This document shows, piece by piece, positions 5,103 through 5,927 of a stretch of 5,927 bases of DNA. How positions within the stretch are numbered: position 1 is the first letter of the stretch; each line of letters begins with the position of its first letter. A program made the position numbers and the translations under genes. Source of the DNA: Candidatus Saccharibacteria bacterium UBA1103 (GTDB lineage Bacteria; Patescibacteriota; Saccharimonadia; Saccharimonadales; Saccharimonadaceae); the NCBI GenBank assembly GCA_905373275.1, contig CAJPSI010000044.1, positions 1 through 5,927 of the forward strand. Reading direction: 5' to 3'. The notes under the pieces are model-generated. The model saw only the letters and a list, made by a program, of their open reading frames with translations, was not told the origin of the DNA and did no database searches.

Positions 5103-5117
5103 TGTCAATTCTTGACA
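5103..5117. promoter_or_regulatory. Perfect 6-3-6 dyad containing a TTGACA -35-like hexamer
   Basis: TGTCAA (5103-5108), TTC, TTGACA (5112-5117) is a perfect inverted repeat, and G5101/C5119 can also pair. The right arm is the -35 consensus. No good -10 lies 16-18 bases downstream (CATGGT at 5135 is poor). The extended -10 at 5143-5151 is 28 bases away, too far to use this hexamer. It may therefore be an operator rather than a true -35. The 6-3-6 geometry equals that of the 3904-3918 dyad, but the arm sequences differ. Confidence 0.4.
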
Positions 5118-5142
5118 GCTACTTGTATTTATATCATGGTTA

Positions 5143-5151
5143 TGGCATACT
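5143..5151 (+). promoter_or_regulatory. Extended -10 promoter of the acetyltransferase gene
   Basis: TGGCATACT has the extended TG and a CATACT hexamer with four of six consensus bases. The predicted start at about 5158-5159 is only two or three bases before the ATG at 5161. No ribosome binding site is visible in AGAGCAGAT, so this gene too looks nearly leaderless. Confidence 0.45.
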
Positions 5152-5160
5152 AGAGCAGAT

Positions 5161-5850
5161 ATGTCCGAGTTAATTACCACTACGCCACAGTCCGTTGACC
5201 ATAGCGTCCAGCTGGAGATCGTCAAGTTTAACGAGCTTACTTCCGTCATGAATAATCAGCAGATCCGGCTAGCCACTATCGCTATCGCCGACTTCGTTAA
5301 TCGTCAAGAAGCGGACGACAAGCAGATGCTATCCGTCACGCCCGAGGCAATCGCCGAGCGTCATGCCGCTGTCATCGCCCTGGAGCCGCCTCAGCCCACT
5401 TCTACCGAACTTAGCCTCACTACTGCATCCACCGAAGGGGACGGGGTAGCCAACTTTGCCGACCGGCTGGTCGGTTATGTCGGGGCGATGACACCGATAG
5501 AGCACACTTGCGCCGGCACCACTCGCCGGATGACTGAGGTCGGCTCACTCAAGGTCAGCCGTAAGCTCCGGGGGCACGGCATCGGCACGGTACTATTTGG
5601 CAAGATTCTGCAAGCTACCGAGGCAGAAGGGCTGACACCGTATGCATTTTGTAACGCCGACAGTCTACCTATCGCCGAAAGCCTAGCCGGGCGAGAAATT
5701 ACCTACGCCACAGAAGTCCCACCCGAGGCACTTGAGCTGTGCAAGACCTGTCCTCTCTACGGCCAAGCCACTGACAAAAGTTATGGCTGTTGTGATACTG
5801 TAATGGTATGGAACAGCACCAACCGAGCGCCCAAGACGCCATCGCATTAA
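5161..5850 (+). CDS. GNAT-family N-acetyltransferase
   Basis: A 229-residue protein. The acetyl-CoA binding motif of GNAT enzymes is at about 126-150: EVGSLKVSRKLRGHGIGTVL, with R137-x-x-G140-x-G142 as the pyrophosphate-binding loop and GSLKVS as the preceding strand. The first 110 residues hold a helical region with IRLATIAIADFVNRQE and a Pro/Thr/Ser-rich linker (75-95). A strand, RLVGYVGAM (102-110), then leads into the motif. The C-terminal part has four Cys in a CxxC plus CC pattern (C194, C197, C210, C211), a possible metal site or redox-sensitive cluster. The substrate is unknown. It probably shares an operon with the M20 deacylase/peptidase gene that starts inside its 3' end, hinting at acylation and deacylation of small amines or peptides. 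No ribosome binding site is seen; the gene appears nearly leaderless. Confidence 0.82.
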   Translation: MSELITTTPQSVDHSVQLEIVKFNELTSVMNNQQIRLATIAIADFVNRQEADDKQMLSVTPEAIAERHAAVIALEPPQPTSTELSLTTASTEGDGVANFADRLVGYVGAMTPIEHTCAGTTRRMTEVGSLKVSRKLRGHGIGTVLFGKILQATEAEGLTPYAFCNADSLPIAESLAGREITYATEVPPEALELCKTCPLYGQATDKSYGCCDTVMVWNSTNRAPKTPSH

Positions 5851-5927
5851 CTAAGCAGCTTATCACCATCCCCTCAGTGTCGGATGACGAATCGGAGATC
5901 CTCAGCTTCGTCGATAAGTGGATTGGA
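5808..5927 (+). CDS. Start of an M20-family metallopeptidase/deacylase (3' end outside window)
   Basis: From the ATG at 5808 an open frame of 40 codons runs to the window end, overlapping the last 43 bases of the acetyltransferase gene in another frame. The segment AIALTKQLITIPSVSDDESE, followed by ILSFVDKWIG, is the characteristic N-terminus of the M20 family: a helix, L-I-x-I-P-S-V-S, then an acidic turn and a helix ending in W-I/L. This family holds succinyl-diaminopimelate desuccinylase, acetylornithine deacetylase, carboxypeptidases and dipeptidases, all di-zinc enzymes of about 350-450 residues. The metal-binding residues lie beyond this window, so the substrate class cannot be decided. 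The frame stays open past the acetyltransferase stop with clear family residues, which supports the overlapping start. A later start is possible, but I see no in-frame ATG after 5808. Confidence 0.75.
   Translation, partial: MEQHQPSAQDAIALTKQLITIPSVSDDESEILSFVDKWIG

Noticed and set aside
1..5927. CRISPR array, tRNA/rRNA gene or insertion sequence
   Set aside because: No regularly spaced direct repeats, no cloverleaf-like stretch and no transposase or terminal inverted repeats were seen on either strand.

Overview
The window looks like a bacterial chromosome segment of moderate G+C, probably from the candidate phyla radiation (Patescibacteria), with Saccharibacteria my best guess. That guess is inference. 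It rests on the style of the proteins (Gln/Pro-rich tails on small four-helix membrane proteins, a membrane-anchored CHAP hydrolase), on consensus-like bacterial promoters and on two apparently leaderless genes. TGA is used as a normal stop (1657-1659), which argues against the recoded-TGA lineages of that radiation.

Left part (1-2370, + strand). The C-terminal end of an unrecognised basic protein (1-267) is followed by three tandem paralogous genes (364-1017, 1087-1659, 1724-2314). They encode DUF2569-like four-helix membrane proteins with disordered Gln/Pro-rich N-termini. The promoter regions are homologous too: a 26-nt stretch separates a shared GCACT from the -10 region in all three. The unit that was duplicated was therefore gene plus promoter. 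A hairpin at 2337-2370 probably ends transcription.

Middle part (2530-3871, - strand). A CHAP-domain peptidoglycan hydrolase with an N-terminal membrane anchor (3266-3871) is transcribed leftward from a promoter that leaves almost no 5' leader. It is followed by a degenerate stretch (3026-3258) that I read as the wreck of the C-terminus of an Eco57I-type restriction-modification enzyme, and then by an intact Nudix hydrolase (2530-3024) starting one base after the remnant's stop.

Right part (3904-5927, + strand). A Panacea/SocA-like (DUF4065) protein (3965-4600) and a 153-residue unknown protein (4603-5064), two bases apart, form a likely PanAT-type toxin-antitoxin pair with an unrecognised toxin. 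A perfect 6-3-6 dyad lies between this pair and the divergent CHAP gene, near the -35 region of both. A second 6-3-6 dyad precedes a GNAT acetyltransferase (5161-5850), whose end overlaps by 43 bases the start of an M20-family metallopeptidase/deacylase gene that runs off the window (5808-5927).

Taken together, the left part is a family expansion of membrane proteins. The 2.5-5.1 kb part has the character of an accessory/defence segment (restriction remnant, toxin-antitoxin pair, Nudix). The right edge appears to return to metabolic genes. The most promising candidate for something undescribed is the partner protein at 4603-5064.
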